From Turnera subulata (Eukaryota > Streptophyta > Magnoliopsida > Malpighiales > Passifloraceae): 64,000 bases of DNA. The position numbers and the translations under genes were made by a program. Below are positions 30,322 through 41,754 of the stretch, in pieces. The stretch spans positions 1 to 64,000 of the forward strand of contig JAKUCV010006872.1 in NCBI GenBank assembly GCA_028386065.3. Reading direction: 5' to 3'. Position 1 is the first letter of the stretch; every line of letters begins with the position of its first letter. The notes beneath the pieces are model-generated. The model had not been told where the DNA came from and made no database searches. It worked only from the letters and a program-made list of their open reading frames with translations.

Positions 30322-33300
30322 TGAAACGCCCCGACCCATATTTACCATACACAGTAAACACGTGCTGGAACTGTAACGACCCAACCAAACAAAGCCCAGC
30401 ATACAGTGTATACATCAGTAATTCTGGCTCAACAGCCCAAAATACAAACATAAAAAATATCACAACTGGCCCAATGGCCCAACAATAATAATAAATAGCA
30501 CAGCGGAAGACTTAATAACTCACAAAGACACTGTATGCGACACAAATGCAAACTAATAGATCTGAGTCCTGTCCAAGGGATAACGCCGCAGCCTGTCTGG
30601 AATGCACCAAACCTGAACCACAAATAACTCAACCTACAGGATGAAAGCCCGCAGGTGAGGGGTGAGTCCGAAGTGCTCACAACCATGGATAGACGATCAA
30701 TATGCAGCACTATAAATTACTCATAGTCGAAAACAGAGGCATAACAGCCAAAATAAAACAATCCAAAAGACTCGCCCCAAAACTGGTCCAAGACCAAAAA
30801 GACTTAAACAAAATCCAATTTCCAATTTTATCTTTCCAGGCCCCGTCACAGATAAGCTAGGGGTCAGACCTGGTTCTCAACATATTTCGGGTGCCAGACC
30901 AAATCCAAGAGAGCCCAGGGATCGACATCCCAAAAATAGTAACCCAGGGATAGACATCCCAAATATAATCACGGGATAGACATCCCAAGCATAGACATGC
31001 TTATCACAAGTAACCCAAGTCATGGCCACCACAAAACAATCTTAAACCATCGAGTCGTACCACTACTTACCGCGTGACATTATTATTATCATTATCCAAA
31101 ACCAAATCTCAGGGATCAACATCCTAACCAAAATACCGGGATAGACATCCCATCCAAAATCGAGGATCGACATCCTTATCACAAATTATTATTTAATCCT
31201 TTATACTTTATACCAAAAAGACACAGGGATAAACATCCCAAAACTCAATGCACGGGGATAAACATCCCAAAATCAAATCATGAGAATAAACATCCCAAAA
31301 TCAATCAAGGCACTAGGATAAATATCTCGAATCAAACCACAACAAATGCAACAATCAACAGTGCAACAATCATCAAACACAACAACCGAGTAATATAGGC
31401 ACATATCGAAGGAAACCCATCCTCACCTTAGCCGATTACTCAACTCTGAAGACAATGACCGGTCCAAAGCCGGCTCCTCGGGAAACTGCCCGATATCCAA
31501 ACCTATACAGCAAAACAACATGCTCACATAAATGCACATAATCGGTATACTATGATGCCAATACTGCGAAATAAACCCATCCCGGTTCATATCCTTTATT
31601 ATCATCTTTTACCGAAAATATTATACCGTACGTATATCCGAATATAATTCCGGTACCTTAAAACTCTCCTTTAAATTTTTTTTATGAAGATACTTATCAT
31701 TTTCCAAAAATATAATTATCATAATTTTTCTAGGAAGAAATATATTTAGGTATATATATATATATATACATTTTCAAAATTATTTACTCAAAGTAATTAT
31801 ACTTTCCAAAAATATATCTACTATAATATAATTCCCTGAAAAATATAACGTACGCTTATATTCCCAAAATATTTATCGTATATGTGTACTTTTCTAAAAT
31901 AATTACTATATAGTAATTTTGCAAAGGATATAGTTCATATTTTAATTACTTTAGTTTTTTGAAAATAATATAACATGATAGTTACTTTATTTATTTTCAC
32001 AAAATATAACCATATATTACATATTTATTTTTCCCAGAAAATATAATTTTTTATATATATATATTCAAATTATATTTATTATTATTATTTATTATTATTA
32101 TTATTACTTTTTTTAAAAAATTTTTGGACTGGGCCAGTGCTTAACCTCATGTTAACCTAGGTGTATCCATACCCAAAACCAGGCCCGTTAGCCCCAGCAT
32201 GCACATGGCCCAGGCCAAGGCATGAGCCTAAGCACAAGCCCACGCCAAGACAAGGCCCATCGTCACACCCAGCCCGACAGGCATCAGGGTCAGCCCGACC
32301 AAGGGTCACGACCCGATAGCAGAAGCGGGTCACTCACCCACAAGATCCGGATCTCCACAGGTTGGTGGCGGTTGGGCGGCGCGACGAGCGGGACTGCGAG
32401 GCAGGCGACGGAGTCGCGTCGAGGCGGGGAAGACGAGGAAGGAAGGCGGCATGATGTTGCAGTAGAATGAAGAACTTGCTTCGTCGGGCGTCGCGGTCGG
32501 TCGAGAGGCGTCGGTGCTCGTCCGTCAAGACGAATCGGCGCTGTGAAACGATCAGGCTGCAGACAGAGGCGGCGACGACGCGTCTTCAGCGGCAGCCAGC
32601 ATTGCGTGCGGGAGAAGGAGAAGCTGATGGCGGAAGAGGCGCCGTCGTCGGGTCGTTACCGGTGCTGCTGGTTTCGTCGCGGCGGCACCGCTGACGGCTG
32701 ACGAGCAAGGAGGAGAAGGAAGGAACAGGGCGGCAGGCGGCTTCGGCGGCGGTTGCGCTTGCCGGTTCAGGCACGGTGGTGGTTGGACTCGGTGGCAGTG
32801 GTGGTCTCGGGTGGTGCTGCTATCTCTACTCTTTTTTTTCTTTCTTTTTCTTTTTTTTTTCTCTCTATTTTAATCTGGTTTTGGCTGCACTGGTTTATTT
32901 GTGGAGAAGGCTGAATGACGGGATGAAGTTGTTACTGGGCAGGGTTTGCAGGCAAAAGCAAGGTGGGCTGTGAGTTTTTGTTTTTCCAGGAAAACAAGTA
33001 GTGGGGTTTCAAAGAAGGAAAGCTGATTCATGGTCACAGGTTCATAGGAAAAAAAAGGCGAGCAACTCACGAGCAACACAGGGAAGAGGCGGCGCAGACT
33101 CAATCATGCAGGTAAGTCGTGTACCGTCCGGACCAGAAAATAACTGATGTACCCCCCTTAGTTATTTTTCGGTGTGGGTTTTCTGAGGATTCCGAGACCC
33201 GAAAAATACCAACTTTGGTCCGAAAAATCCACGGAAAAATCTCGAGTGTGGGAAAAGGCTTGGTTTCAAAAAATGATGCTCGATTCACCTTGAATTGATT

Positions 33301-33386
33301 ACCCAAGATTAATTCATTCGGTAAATCACTGTATAATAAATTTTACAGTTCCGGTAAAAATCTAAATTTTTACCCGGGCTGTTACA
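30322..33386 (-). repeat. Solo LTR, B-like family (3.07 kb)
   Basis: On the minus strand it runs from TGTAACAGCCCGGG at 33386 to GGTCGGGGCGTTTCA at 30322. The first 110 bp align closely with 10749-10860 and the last 200 bp with window positions 1-200. No internal domain is present. The flanks AGTAC (30317-30321) and AATAC (33387-33391) are a 5-bp duplication with one mismatch. The GC-rich part (about 32200-32820) gives long chance frames on both strands that are not called as genes. Confidence 0.9.
30917..31333 (-). repeat. Array of GGGAT-N4-ATCCC palindromes in the solo LTR
   Basis: About ten copies of the short inverted repeat GGGATAGACATCCC and variants (GGGATCGACATCCC, GGGATAAACATCCC) occur at irregular spacing of roughly 20-60 bp. 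They lie in the part of the LTR that corresponds to the 68-bp array of element B. Confidence 0.85.
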
Positions 33387-35661
33387 AATACTTAATGTTA
33401 TATTTATTGTTTATGTATGATTAATTCTGATTATTCTTCTAAATTATAATTAATCATCAAAAGAAAATAAAAATTTTAAAATTTTTATAAATATGCTCCT
33501 ATAGTAATAATAATAAAATAATTTATTATTTTTTAATTATGCCAAATTTAATAATATTCATAAACAATTTAATTTAACAAAAGACATATTTATCATTTTT
33601 ATTTGCCTAAAAATAATTTCTAACTTTGGAAGTGCTGCTAGTTGTTAGGAGATGAATTTGATTTTAAAAGTATATCATTGTGTTATTATTATTTATGGTA
33701 ATTGGGACCCATTTTCGTATTATTTTCAAAATTATAATTCCAAAATTGTCAAAATTAATAAAATAATTTTTTTAAAATTTAAAATCATTGAATAAAAATT
33801 GAAGTTAATTAAGTAATATAATTGAATAATTCTTATCACTAGGTAATATATGTACATTCATTTATAAATACAACTAGTTATGTATTACAAATTTATTGTA
33901 AAAAAAAATTATATGCTTCTTATTTCAATAAAAATAATATTTTACACTAAAAATAATTTAGTAATAAAAATTTGTATAAGTAATAATTACATATAATACT
34001 AACGGTTAATTATAAATAATAAAAAATATATGGACTAAATTGTATACTAATAAAGGACTTATTTTATTAATTCAGAAACTAGGGGACTAGAATGCTAACC
34101 AGCATTAACGGGTAGCATGCCACGTCATCAAAGTACTGCCCGAGGTATACAATTGACGCAAATTCAAAAAGTGGGGGTACATAATTGACGGGAAAAAAAG
34201 TCAGGGTATATAATTGACGAATTTGAACTACTAAGGGTACCAAATATACCATTAACCCTTTTTTTCTTTAATTCTGGTAAATTACAAATCCAAAAAAAGG
34301 GCAAGTGAAGAAAAATTCTACTTTGGGCCATTAAACGTTTTGGTTGAACCTTAAACTAGGATAGAATTGGGTGGAAAGCTGGGTCAGGAGTTGGAAAAAG
34401 GGTGGGACCCATGTGGTGTGAAAACAACGTCGAACCATAGTGAAACGACGTCATTTTGTGCAACGGGTAGCTACCTAATTTCGGACAGCATCCATGTCAG
34501 CATATGCCCAGTCCAGGACCTATGACTGACCTGACCATGAAAAGTTTGGGTATATAAATGTCTCGGGAAAAGTTGTAGGTGCATGATTGACCCAACATAA
34601 GAAAGTTGGGTACCAACTGTACCAAAAACCCGTTTTCGATTAGGTCACGCTTGGTTGATGGTAATAGATTCGCAACAGAAATCAAGAGTGCATCTTGTCA
34701 TCCAAAAAGAACTGAATAGAAAAACAATCCTACTGAATAGATTAAAAAAAATATTGCTACTAGATTAGAAAACGATATTTAAATTAAATTTTACTTTTTT
34801 ATATTTATATATAAAAATCTAACTACACATATAATAGTAAATATTACTAGTTTTAAAAAATATTATTCTTCCAATTATTATTTATATTATATATCACAAT
34901 GCATATGCAACAAAAATTGGATTAGATATTGATGTATAAACTAAATTTTATTTATTTAGAACACGAATAAAATACTTCCATTTTTTTAGCCTTTTCTTGT
35001 TACTTGATTATTTTTATTTTTTTTACTTATCAAATGCCTAAAAATTATAGTTGGAATTTTTTTTTTAAATAATAGAAATCAAGTACTGATCAAGCCCGTA
35101 GATCTCACGGGTCGTGAACTAATAAGTTGTTAGATATTTAACTGTCGTTTTGATTCTAATGTAACATACTAAGATTCTAAAAATATATTTTATAGAAAAT
35201 AGTTTAGGAAATTAAAACTAAATTAGAAAATTATTAAAAGCAGAAAAACTATATCATCCATTTAATTTAAAACCAATATTGAAAGAAGTAAAATTATTAT
35301 ATAAAAAAATAAAACAAATATTAACTAATATAAAGAAGTCTAATGGTTACATAAAATGTGTGTAGTTAAATTTATAATTGTATGTTTTTTTTTTTATTTT
35401 TAAGGTCATGGGTTCGAATCATGACAAAATTTTTGGAAAGATATCTTTTTTTGTGTTGGGCACTAAAGCTAATTTTATAAGTTATAGGTCATAAAATATA
35501 ATTTTATAAAATCATTGTATCTGAAAAAATTAAATAATCTAGAAGGAATATTATATAAAATTAATAAATATAAACTTAAAATATTTAATTTTCATTGGTC
35601 CATTAGAGCCTTGGGTTTGGTACCCTAAACATAGCCTTGGGTAGAATTCCCCATAGAAATA

Positions 35662-36439
35662 TTATTATTCCTCCCTTTTCTTTGTTACATATTCTATTTA
35701 AGATGTGGACACAAAACAAATATTGCTTTCAAAATTCATTTATGAAAAAATTCGGTCCATGAATCTTCCATATAATTTTTCTAGGAAAGTGCAAAATCCT
35801 ATTGTTCGGAAAAAAATAAAATATACGGAAAATAGAAATAAGTGTATGTAAAAGAACAAAAGAAAAAGGCTTAACCCCCACAATTTTAATATATCAGATG
35901 TATCTATATGGGATTCAATCCATGAATCTTTAGATACAACTCATGTAGGAATTTAAGAGTTTATGTGTAGACAACAAAATAATTTAGGTGATTATTTCTG
36001 TGCAACCCCATGTTTTGGGTGTAAGCTTACAAACCTTGGGTGGCAACACATTATTGGATTACTTAGATATTATCCTTTTATATTTAATATCTTTAAAAAA
36101 TTAAATAGTATTTGCGTTTTAATCTCTTAACTTGTAGAAATTATAAAATTTTCTTTTGTAGTTTTACCTGTCTTATGTCCGTTAAAAACCTTCCAATCAA
36201 GTTCTATTTATCTAAAATATTTAAATTTTTTTTTAAAAAACTTCTTGTTACATTTGGATTTCCTTATCCATCCACAAAACTATGATTTGATTACCAGGTC
36301 TCGTCCAGTGCTTCATACATTAAAAACAACACCTTGAATGTGGAAGAAACCTTAAAACAAAAATATTACTATAATTACAAATAATTACAAGATCACCTTT
36401 AATATTTTTTTGCACATAAATTAAATCAACAGTAATATT
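35662..36439. other. AT-rich flank, no gene seen
   Basis: Noncoding sequence. The first 85 bp continue the direct repeat whose other copy is at 22740-22810, split from its left half by the 12 kb nest. Confidence 0.55.
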
Positions 36440-36730
36440 TATTAGAATGGTAGATTTTCATTGATGGAAAAATCAGGAGATTACATCATTGAGTGCGAAC
36501 TACACAATCAACATAGGAAAGTCTTGAAGAAAAAAAAATTTTCTTAGGCAAGTTTTGGCATACTAAACAACTTCGTGTTACACTCTGTATTTCATTTGGT
36601 ATGCATAAACCTGAGCGTAGGTTGGTAACTAAGGATGAAATTTTTATTTGCAGAATCCCCACTAGTGCTTGTGCATTATTAATCACATGTATGGCTGCAA
36701 AGCTGTCAGATTAGAGATCCACATCAAGAA
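36440..36730 (-). pseudogene. Decayed RNase H-like fragment, probably from a LINE
   Basis: Read on the minus strand, just next to the SIRE-like LTR, the sequence gives SDSFAAIHVINN, which resembles the ESDS..AI..IN motif of the RNase H-like domain in plant LINE polyproteins (RVT_3 type). Weak similarity continues to a C-terminal segment ending near 36440. Several stops and one or more frameshifts are present. It appears to have been cut by the SIRE-like insertion at 36731. Confidence 0.35.
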
Positions 36731-37800
36731 TGTCAGCCTAAACATGTGTTAAGTGCTTAATTAAGTAATTAATTAAAACTAATCTTGTTTAGTATATTTC
36801 TGATGATTATTCAATGGTTATATTATTATTTTGATGATTAACAAATAGTATGGAAAGCCCTTGTGTGTTTTAAGCATTTACAGAAAATTTGGTTTCTGGC
36901 AGAAACAAAATACCATGAAGGTTTGGCTTCAGCGTGGCTTTTCCATCGAACCAAAACGTCGCTGTCTGGGCAGTTGGAGAAGTGGTCCCGAAATGTAGCT
37001 GACTTTTGTGCAATTAAAGCAACGGATTTACTTGGCCTCCAAGAGTCAACTAACGGTCAGAAAAGTGGTCCTCACACCCTTTTTCATGCCATCAAAGAGC
37101 TGGTGGTCCTCATTTCCACTTTTGGAGAAAATTTTTGAAGATTGAAGAACAATTTCTGCCAAGTAATTACCAGTTATGGTTCAGCCAACAGCCAAATGTT
37201 GACAGTTCTTAATTAAAGAAAGAAGTCAACTTGTGTGCCACCTGGAAGCAATCTAGCCGTTGGAAGATAGTCCTCCCCATCCTTAGAATCTATAAATAGA
37301 GGATTGAAGCCTCACAACAAATTAACCTAGCTATTCAAGAGATTCTAAGTTGAGAAAATAGCTTACCTTGAGAGATATTCTTTGTGCTTAATTTGTGTAA
37401 CTTCTTGAGTGAGTCACTCTTGAAGCTTTGCCTTGGGAAAGGTTGTAATTATCAGGATTAGGGGATAATCTTGTTGGGTAGACAAAGCTTGGTTCAGCTT
37501 TGGGTTTAGGTTTAGCAAGTTCAGCCCGCAAAAACTTGTGTACCATAGGTTATTTGGCTCGCCTGTAAAAGCCAAATTAGTGGATAGTTTAGAAATCCTA
37601 AAGGGTGGACCTTTAGGTAGTGGATGTACTCTTGAGTGTGGAACCACTATAAATTACTTGTGTCCTTTGCTTTCCTGCCTTTATATTTTGCATTTCATTT
37701 AAGTTTCACATTTGGCTTCTGTGTCGAGCCAATTCACAGAAAATCGAAAAAGAGGAAAAGTTAATTCATCCCCCCTTTCTTAGCCTTTTCTGGGCCAACA
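36731..37800 (+). repeat. 5' LTR of the SIRE-like element
   Basis: It runs from TGTCAGCC to GGGCCAACA (1070 bp) and is followed at once by the primer site. A canonical TATAAATA box is at 37291-37298. The second LTR is outside the window. Confidence 0.85.
37291..37298 (+). promoter_or_regulatory. TATA box of the SIRE-like LTR
   Basis: TCTATAAATAGAGG is a strong plant TATA element. It places transcription start about 30 bp downstream, which leaves roughly 480 bp of R/U5 before the primer site. Confidence 0.7.
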
Positions 37801-37801
37801 A

Positions 37802-37818
37802 TTGGTAGCGGAGCTGCG
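37802..37818 (+). other. Primer binding site of the SIRE-like element
   Basis: TTGGTAGCGGAGCTGCG begins one base after the LTR end. The first 12 bases of the tRNA match, TGGTAGCGGAGC, are identical to those of element B. Confidence 0.75.
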
Positions 37819-37856
37819 TTCTCAATCAAGTGGATTAACCTCCAGAGAGAAAGATC

Positions 37857-38301
37857 ATGGCTTAAGATGGTACAGGTGTCAACAAAGCTCCATACTTTGA
37901 TGGAGTAAACTTTGACTATTGGAAGTTTAGAATGAAGATATTCCTTGAAGGGAAAGATCTTGAGATGTGGAATATTGTTCAGAGTCCCTATGTCAGACCT
38001 CAAAGAGACATGCAATTCTGGTCTGAAGATGAGCTAAGGAGAGCTAGGCTTGATGCACAAGCCAAAAATATGTTACTATGTGGTATAAGTGAAAGTGAGT
38101 TTCAAAGGGTTAGCTCTTGTGGCACAACCTATGAAATTTGGAGGCTTCTTTGTGTCACACATGAAGGAACCAACCAAGTAAAGGAGTCTCAGCTCAATTG
38201 CCTAATGAGGGACTATGAGCTCTTCCAAATGGCTGCTGAAGAAACTATGCAAGACATGGATACACGCTTCACCATTCTTTGCAATGGTTTAGCTCTACTT
38301 G
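37857..38301 (+). pseudogene. Gag, N-terminal part (SIRE-like)
   Basis: The frame opens at 37857, but the third codon is TAA. It then reads through the copia Gag block YFDGVNFDYWKFRMKIFLEG and on to TRFTILCNGLAL, where the Athila-like element entered, duplicating ACTTG. The remainder of Gag starts at 46414. The first 145 or so residues correspond to the N-terminal Gag domain of copia elements. Confidence 0.85.
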
Positions 38302-40151
38302 TGATAGCCTCCCGCAAGTATACGGGGTTGTTGTAGTACCAAGGTCGTCTCACAGGGATCTTTGTTAAGTACTATCTAACCAAGCAATTTATGATTATCT
38401 AGAAAAATAAATAATGTTGAGGATCGATGTTTGAATTGGAAAACGAAAGCGAATAGAAAAGATTAAAATTCAATAATATTAAATATCTAGGACTTCAGGG
38501 AATTCCTTGCCAACATTTCCATGCAATTAAGCTCAGCATAAGCAGACCATGTTCTGTCACCACATAGCTAGCCTATGTAAAATCTATGAATTAATTCTGA
38601 AAATAAACTCTCTTAAAAGAATCGGTAAATCTAAACTAGATCGATAACCTACTCTCGTAGTGCCGTAAAATCCCTTCCTAGTTCACGTCCACTATCCATT
38701 TGCCAGTGATGAAATAAACTAAGAGCATTAAGAAATTTACCTACTTAATCTCCAATAAAAAGCACGCCTCCCTCGAGGTTGGTTTTTATATCCCGGTTAA
38801 TTTTTTCTATAGGCAAACGACGCTGTCACTTAACGTTTCCCTATTATAAATTTATGCTAATTGGTTATCAGGCAACTAACATAGTGAAGTTTCATTACCG
38901 GATTAAAAGAGAATAAATTCAGAAATAAAATTTTAATTAAATGTGCATGGAAACATTAACAAGTTCAATCCCTAATCCTAGATTACAAATTTAGCAAGAC
39001 AGCCTTAAAGAAAATAACAAGAACTTGGAAATAAATCATCATAATTAATTCAAGGAAGAAACTTACAAGAATATTGGAGCCAACCTTGAACCAAAAGAGG
39101 CAAATCCCAAGCTAAGAAACTTCCAAAAGCTAGAGCTAAATATGCTTGAATTACAAAGTAAAGAAAAGTACAAGTCCTAAGCTATTTGTGTATAGTTGTC
39201 GATTTGAGTCATGCTAGAGGACTTGATGGAGAACTTGATCTGTCTTGCTTTTTATAGTGCAGGAGGAGCAAGATTGGGTGGCTGGAAATGGTGGGAAGTG
39301 GCGCCAAAAATGGTGGTAGACCACTTCACCACTTGTGCCAAAATTGGTGCATTTGCCACATTCAAAACCGTTGTATCCTTTCCAGAATTAGTCCCTTCCT
39401 TAAAGCAGGTGTTGCCATGTGTCTTTGACCAAACTATCTTCCTAAAATCCATCCAAGAATAGTCCCTACATGAGCCTAAGTGAGGTCCACGTGCTGCAGC
39501 AAAATGCAAAAACTAAGGAAACAAACAAATATTCCATTTGTTTTTTTTGTTTGCGCAGGTGACGCGGGAGGAGGGCACCAAAGACCATTTCTTTTCATTG
39601 CTTGGTTTTCAAGGTGGACAAGTACAAGGGCTACCCACAACTTTCACCTTATGCCAAAAATAGAATTGGCAAAAGCTTGTGCAGGAGGTGTATTTTGACG
39701 GGCTGAAAATATTTCCTTGACTAAATTTTCATTGATGGGCTTGTGAGCATGATGGGCTTTGGCTTGGGCCTTCAAAAGTTAGAATGGGCCGTTCTAGGAA
39801 ATAATCTTGAGGACTCTTTTGTGGAAATTTGGGCTGATTGTCATTGAGAAAAGCCCTGATGATGTCATGTGGTCATGGGCTTACATGTGCTGCATAGGCT
39901 GCCTGTGCATGGGCAGCCTATGCAGAAACGGGCTGCATGGGCTGCTCATGCGAGAACTGCGCAATTGGCCTAAAATTCGTCCTTTAGTCCTCATTTCTGC
40001 ACAAAAATCTTTAGACACTAGAAAAAAAGATTTATTAAAATAAAGAAAAGAAAATGAAAGAAAATAAAATAAATAAATAAATAAAATAATATTTGCAAGC
40101 CAAAAATTTGTAAAATGGACCCAAAAATGAGTGTAAAATGCACACTCATCA
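38302..40151 (-). repeat. 3' LTR of the first Athila-like element
   Basis: 1850 bp, nearly identical to 44568-46413 with small indels. Target duplication ACTTG lies to its left. Confidence 0.93.
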
Positions 40152-40164
40152 CCACCCCAAACTT
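40152..40164 (-). other. Polypurine tract of the first Athila-like element
   Basis: The minus strand reads AAGTTTGGGGTGG directly before the LTR start TGATGAGTG. A second, similar tract (AAGTTTGGGGTGGC) lies internally at about 41495-41508. Confidence 0.85.
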
Positions 40165-41754
40165 AAGATTTTGCTTGTCCGCAAGCAATTTTTGTGAAAA
40201 CCGGGATGAGAACTTCTTACCCATTGGAATCAACAGGGCCAATGAACCAAAGTTACATGGAAAATCTCAAAACGTCACGAAAAGAAGTCCCGACATCCGA
40301 CCTGCAAGAACCGTGAGAAAAAGTGCCAAGATGGTCCGAATATGTACTTTGTTAGGCAATTAATCCAATTGATCAAATTCACAACTTCCCTCTCTGTTTG
40401 CTAAAATGAATTTGGCAGTTTTGAAAGACTAAAAAAATTGGTCAAATATGCAGGTCCAGTTCCCTGTCTCCACTAATGGCAAGGATTGAATTTCAGGGAT
40501 CAAAAGGTCTTTATTTGGGTTGTAATGGGGCTTATGTTGAGTTTAAGAAAGAAGGGAAAAAGGTAATCAAAAGATGCACATGCTCAAAGGGAATGGTCTT
40601 ACCGTAACAAAGCCAAGCAAGGTGGAATGGTTCTAAATTGAGTGTGCGGTGGAGAGTCTTTGTTTGCCTTCTCTTCTTCTTTTTTTTTTTTGCGAGATAC
40701 AACAATTTTCTGTGTTGTTTCTTTTCTTCTTCTGTGCAGTATCTCTCTCTTGTTTCTTTTCTTTGCGGAAGGCATAGTAGACAAATGAATACCATTCTCC
40801 ACAATCAGCACAGGCTGCTTATGTTAAATCCGTGTATAAATGAACCACCACTGATCTTGTTGTTAGGCAATTGTTAAGGGAAAGACAAGACCGAGCAAAA
40901 TGCATAAGGGCGTGTGTGTATGAAACAAAATGATGGTAGCCATAGGTTCAAAGGGTAAAGGTAGTGAATGTGGATTTAAGAAAAATGGCTACCAGGAAAA
41001 AGCCCAAAGTGGTTTACGAAGGTGAATATATACACATGGGTAGGTTTTGTGGTTAATGTGGGTTATGCAAAAGAATGTCTTAATCCTATCCCTAAGAAAC
41101 AAACCTTGTAAAAATTTTGCTTTAATGGGGTTGTGGACCTGTTCTAAGACGCAAGATGTAATGCCAAATATACTTTGAAAAATAAAACATGCAAAGAGGT
41201 TAGAAGTGAATTCGAAACAATGTGAAAAATTTACCAACAAGCGTAACTCGGCCATTTGGGAACTCATCCCCAATGTTCATGCAAGCAGAAATGAGACTCG
41301 ATTGTGGAAACTCGGAGAAATCCTTGTACTTGTGTCGGATTTGGCCCAATTAATCCGAACAGGTTCATCTGTAACTTGTAAAAATTTATTCAAACAAAAG
41401 AAAAACGAAAAATAAACTGAAGAAAATTACTTATTATCATGCTAAGAAAGCTAAAAAGAAATAAAAGGCCACAGCCACTATGCTGAAAGTATAGCCACCC
41501 CAAACTTAAAACTTGCAGTGTCCTCACTGCACAAAAATAAGTTAGAAAACTCCAGATAACAAAAGAGGGGGGCAACAATCATATTTAGCAAAAAACGAGC
41601 TCGGACCAAAATGTTTTAAAGAAAATAAACTGAAACAACAAAAGAATTAAAAGAACCTGAACTTGCTGCTTTTATTTGCGGAAAAAGGGAAATAACCGTG
41701 GGTTGCCTCCCGTACAACGCTTCTTTAACGTCTTGTAGCTGGACTCGATGCACC
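40165..41754. other. Noncoding 3' region of the first Athila-like element
   Basis: About 1.6 kb with no supported coding frame, where autonomous Athila elements would have the rest of pol and an env-like region. It includes the internal purine tract copy near 41500 and a pyrimidine-rich run near 40670. Confidence 0.6.

Larger units (their letters stand above)
30004..34258. mobile_element. Second inverted-repeat element nested in the first
   Basis: The left end GGGTTAATGGTATATTTG and the right end (reverse complement) match, and similarity extends for about 130-150 bp (30004-30150 against 34258-34090). Subterminal motifs such as CTCGGGCAG, and the wording of the repeat, resemble the outer element's ends, so the two are probably related families. 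The flanks are T-rich on both sides, so a target duplication cannot be separated from low complexity. Without the solo LTR it is about 1.2 kb long and noncoding. Confidence 0.7.
28459..34631. mobile_element. Mutator-like element with long terminal inverted repeats
   Basis: The left end is GGGTTTTTGGTACAGTTGG and the right end is its perfect reverse complement. The inverted repeat continues with substitutions for about 270 bp (28459-28735 against 34631-34370). A perfect 10-bp duplication, GTTTTCGATT, flanks it (28449-28458 and 34632-34641). No transposase was found. The interior contains another inverted-repeat element and a solo LTR; the rest (28741-30003) is noncoding. Confidence 0.92.
23534..35652. 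mobile_element. Outer Mutator-like element carrying a nest of other transposons
   Basis: The left end begins GGGGATTGCTATGGTACCC and the right end (reverse complement) GGGGAATTCTACCC; both continue with GGCTATGTTTAGGGTACC and similarity to about 65 bp. A perfect 9-bp duplication, ATAGAAATA, flanks it (23525-23533 and 35653-35661). Removing the nested elements leaves about 1.55 kb of AT-rich, noncoding element DNA (23534-23871, 28246-28448, 34642-35652). The 9-bp duplication suits Mutator-like elements. No transposase is seen. Confidence 0.85.

Noticed and set aside
30915..31333. CRISPR-like array of short repeats
   Set aside because: Repeats are 14-bp palindromes at irregular spacing inside a plant LTR; there are no unique spacers of constant length or cas genes.
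32222..32774. GC-rich frames in the minus-strand solo LTR
   Set aside because: They lie in the LTR part equivalent to the CT/GC-rich tract of element B and have Arg/Ser-rich chance translations.
35340..35420. tRNA-like B box (GGTTCGAATC) suggesting a tRNA or SINE
   Set aside because: No convincing A box at the right distance, no cloverleaf, and no flanking duplication could be found.
37932..38336. The SIRE-like Gag frame running past 38301 into the Athila-like LTR
   Set aside because: The last codons are chance read-through into the inserted LTR; the target duplication fixes the true end at 38301.
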